Source of the DNA: Chloroflexota bacterium
GTDB lineage: Bacteria > Chloroflexota > Anaerolineae > Aggregatilineales > UBA3940
Assembly: GCA_024643825.1 (NCBI GenBank)
Contig: JAHEME010000154.1
Span: forward strand, 1 to 6,832
DNA length: 6,832 bases
Direction of reading: 5' to 3'
In this document: piece by piece, positions 5,909-6,832 of the stretch
Position numbering within the stretch: the stretch's first letter is position 1
Layout of the letters: each line of letters starts with the position of its first letter
Translations under genes and position numbers: made by a program
Notes under the pieces: generated by a model
Told to the model about the DNA's origin: nothing
Databases searched by the model: none
The model's input: the letters and a program-made list of their open reading frames with translations, nothing else

Positions 5909-6484
5909 ATGCGAAAGTTCATCGTGATGTTGGGGCCACCCGGCGCGGGCAAGGGAACACAGGCGAAACGTCTCTCCGAGACACTCGGCATTCCGCACAT
6001 CTCAACCGGGGATCTGCTCCGTGCCATGAAGACCCTGGATACGCCTCTGGCGCAAAAGGTGCAGGTCATCATGGCGAGGGGCGATCTGGTGGATGATGAG
6101 ACGACTGTGGAGATCGCTCAGGATCGCCTCTTGGAGAAGGACTGTCAGGAGGCTGGGGCCATTCTAGACGGGTTTCCTCGGAATCTTGTGCAAGCTGAGT
6201 CTCTGAAGCAGTGGTTGGGTGAGCAAAAAGCTAAGATTGACATCGCATTGCTGGTGGATTTGCCCAGAGACGTAGCTGTGCAAAGAATCGTCGGGCGTGC
6301 GAAGCAGGAAGGGCGTGCTGATGATTCTCAGGAAGTTGCCGCAAAACGGTACGAAGTCTATATGGCTGAGACTGCGCCGCTGATTCCATACTATGAGGCG
6401 GCTGATCTGCTGAAAACTGTGGATGGCAATCGCAGCATGGATGCGGTCACGAGCGATCTTTTAACTGCTATACAGGGTCTGTAG
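5909..6484 (+). CDS. adk: Adenylate kinase, short-LID form
   Basis: The enzyme interconverts ATP + AMP and 2 ADP in the cytoplasm. Of its 191 residues, the P-loop is GPPGAGKGT (9-17), the AMP-binding part includes STGDLLR (32-38) and GDLVDDE (58-64), and LDGFPRN (86-92) holds the conserved Arg91 of this family. The lid region is short: R126 and R130, then EGRADD (134-139) and R147. The 30-odd residue lid insertion, often with zinc-binding Cys, of the long form is missing, so the length matches short-type kinases rather than the ~214-residue E. coli enzyme. The frame is open to GTG 5906, but the ATG at 5909 gives the canonical MRKFIVMLGPPG start. The gene follows secY as in many bacteria; map normally comes next and is not here. 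Confidence 0.97.
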   Translation: MRKFIVMLGPPGAGKGTQAKRLSETLGIPHISTGDLLRAMKTLDTPLAQKVQVIMARGDLVDDETTVEIAQDRLLEKDCQEAGAILDGFPRNLVQAESLKQWLGEQKAKIDIALLVDLPRDVAVQRIVGRAKQEGRADDSQEVAAKRYEVYMAETAPLIPYYEAADLLKTVDGNRSMDAVTSDLLTAIQGL

Positions 6485-6491
6485 GGATGAC

Positions 6492-6550
6492 TCCTGCATG
6501 CTGGCGAAGTGGCCGTTGGCAGGAAAGCGTATGCTTATGATGACCTTTCC
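6492..6550 (+). other. Two mutually exclusive hairpins downstream of adk
   Basis: TCCTGC (6492-6497) can pair with GCAGGA (6519-6524), with an inner GGC/GCC stem at 6503-6505 and 6512-6514. GGAAAG (6522-6527) can instead pair with CTTTCC (6545-6550). The two stems share 6522-6524, so only one can form at a time. There is no T-run after either one, so an ordinary intrinsic terminator is not supported. Confidence 0.3.
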
Positions 6551-6556
6551 GCCTGT

Positions 6557-6568
6557 CACAATATTGTG
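6557..6568 (+). promoter_or_regulatory. Perfect 12-base palindrome upstream of the rpmJ promoter, possible operator
   Basis: CACAATATTGTG is its own reverse complement, and the next-but-one flanking pair (G6555/C6570) also matches. It ends 12 bases before the -35 element, where an activator or an upstream-bound regulator could sit. I do not recognise the motif as the site of a named regulator. Confidence 0.4.
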
Positions 6569-6580
6569 GCCTCAGAAATA

Positions 6581-6609
6581 CTGACAAAGATCGAAAAATC
6601 TGCTATAAT
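6581..6609 (+). promoter_or_regulatory. Sigma70-type promoter with extended -10, driving rpmJ and the genes beyond
   Basis: The -35 element is CTGACA (6581-6586), one mismatch from TTGACA. A 17-base spacer leads to a perfect TATAAT (6604-6609). TG at 6601-6602 with one base before the hexamer forms an extended -10. The geometry is optimal for a housekeeping sigma factor. Transcription should start near 6615-6618, leaving a leader of about 62 bases before the rpmJ ATG. The area just upstream is AT-richer than the rest of the window. Confidence 0.85.
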
Positions 6610-6621
6610 AAACGGTCGGTT

Positions 6622-6654
6622 TGTCACCGGGTAGAACATCTCGGTCCGGTGGCA
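6622..6654 (+). promoter_or_regulatory. Stem-loop in the predicted 5' leader of rpmJ
   Basis: TGTCACCGG (6622-6630) pairs with CCGGTGGCA (6646-6654): nine base pairs, eight Watson-Crick and one G-U, closing a 15-base loop. It starts only a few bases after the predicted transcription start and ends 12 bases before the SD. No T-run follows, so it is not a terminator. It could protect the mRNA 5' end or be a leader control site. Confidence 0.55.
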
Positions 6655-6678
6655 TGGCAAGTGGAAGAGGGGAAGTTC

Positions 6679-6792
6679 ATGAGAGTATCAGCATCTGTGA
6701 AACGCCGCTGCCCAAAGTGCAAAGTCATCAAGCGCAAGGGCGTGGTACATATCATCTGCACGAATCCTAAGCACAAGCAGCGCCAGGGCTAA
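6679..6792 (+). CDS. rpmJ: Large-subunit ribosomal protein bL36, zinc-binding form
   Basis: The 37-residue protein has the typical length and sequence style of L36: MRVSASVKRRC at the start, KGVVHIIC in the middle and PKHKQRQG at the end. The zinc ligands are C11, C14, C27 and H32. L36 is the smallest large-subunit protein; it binds 23S rRNA near the L7/L12 stalk base and stabilises the tertiary fold there. The ATG at 6679 is preceded by GAGGGG (6667-6672) at 6 bases. It follows the promoter described at 6581-6609 and precedes rpsM by 30 bases, the usual neighbour. In many bacteria infA would lie directly upstream; here it does not. Confidence 0.97.
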   Translation: MRVSASVKRRCPKCKVIKRKGVVHIICTNPKHKQRQG

Positions 6793-6822
6793 GACTCTGG
6801 ATCAACTCTGTGGAGACCACTT

Positions 6823-6832
6823 ATGGCACGTA
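6823..6832 (+). CDS. rpsM: Start of small-subunit ribosomal protein uS13 (cut by the window end)
   Basis: Only ATG GCA CGT A is visible, giving Met-Ala-Arg and the first base of a codon that fits Ile; S13 commonly starts MARIAG. GGAG (6812-6815) lies 7 bases upstream of the ATG. rpsM is the standard gene after rpmJ and normally opens the rpsM-rpsK-rpsD-rpoA-rplQ group. The call rests on position, SD and three residues. Confidence 0.75.

Larger units (their letters stand above)
6485..6678 (+). other. 194-base adk-rpmJ intergenic region: control region in place of map and infA
   Basis: This is the longest non-coding stretch of the window. In order it holds two overlapping potential hairpins (6492-6524 and 6522-6550), a perfect palindrome (6557-6568), a strong promoter (6581-6609) and a leader stem-loop (6622-6654), followed by the rpmJ SD GAGGGG (6667-6672). 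It is too short for infA (about 72 codons) plus spacing, and no frame in it looks like IF1 or methionine aminopeptidase. Confidence 0.7.

Noticed and set aside
6487..6540. Possible 17-residue leader peptide MTPACWRSGRWQESVCL after adk
   Set aside because: It has a loosely placed AGGG (6474-6477) and overlaps two hairpins, which recalls attenuation, but no terminator T-run follows, the promoter for rpmJ lies downstream of it, and an ORF this short is expected by chance.
1..6832. Novel defence, mobile or secondary-metabolite system
   Set aside because: Every coding region is a recognisable housekeeping gene in conserved order; no transposase, integrase, repeat array, toxin-antitoxin pair or RNA gene could be supported.

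Overview
The window is a stretch of a bacterial chromosome carrying the conserved ribosomal-protein 'spc' gene cluster and the start of the 'alpha' cluster, all on the + strand. The order is (rpsQ 3' end)-rplN-rplX-rplE-rpsN-rpsH-rplF-rplR-rpsE-rpmD-rplO-secY-adk, a 194-base intergenic region, then rpmJ and the first codons of rpsM. G+C is roughly 50-55% by eye. The protein style suggests a Chloroflexota-like bacterium or a close relative: a zinc-type S14, a zinc-type L36, an L24 with two CxxC pairs, a short-LID adenylate kinase, and a SecY with a PALEE-x-TKEG loop. This placement is inferred from remembered family sequences and is only moderately secure; I cannot name a genus.

Bases 1-146 are the end of a gene with a strongly acidic tail, most likely rpsQ (S17). 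From 171 to 4449, ten ribosomal-protein genes are packed with gaps from -1 to about 30 bases. The one exception is a 91-base gap between rplF and rplR. Nearly every gene has a purine-rich Shine-Dalgarno sequence. The SDs fix the starts of rplF, rplR and rpsE at internal ATGs (2114, 2751, 3149) rather than at the slightly more upstream GTG/GTG/TTG codons that extend the frames. secY (4468-5847) and adk (5909-6484) follow, as in many bacteria.

The usual next genes, map and infA, are absent. In their place, 6485-6678 holds the most interesting non-coding DNA of the window: a perfect 12-base palindrome (6557-6568), a near-consensus sigma70-type promoter with an extended -10 (CTGACA, 17 bases, TGC-TATAAT, 6581-6609), and a 9-bp stem-loop (6622-6654) in the predicted leader of rpmJ. 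The alpha-type genes therefore probably have their own promoter as well as read-through from the spc genes.

The genes work together as a translation and secretion block. They supply large- and small-subunit ribosomal proteins, the SecY channel that docks to the ribosome exit region, and adenylate kinase for nucleotide balance. I see no mobile element, CRISPR array, RNA gene or novel multi-gene system; the window is mainly housekeeping. The points worth a second look are the rpmJ control region, the loss of map/infA from the locus, the dominance of TAG stop codons (10 of 14), and the tails on S17 and L15.
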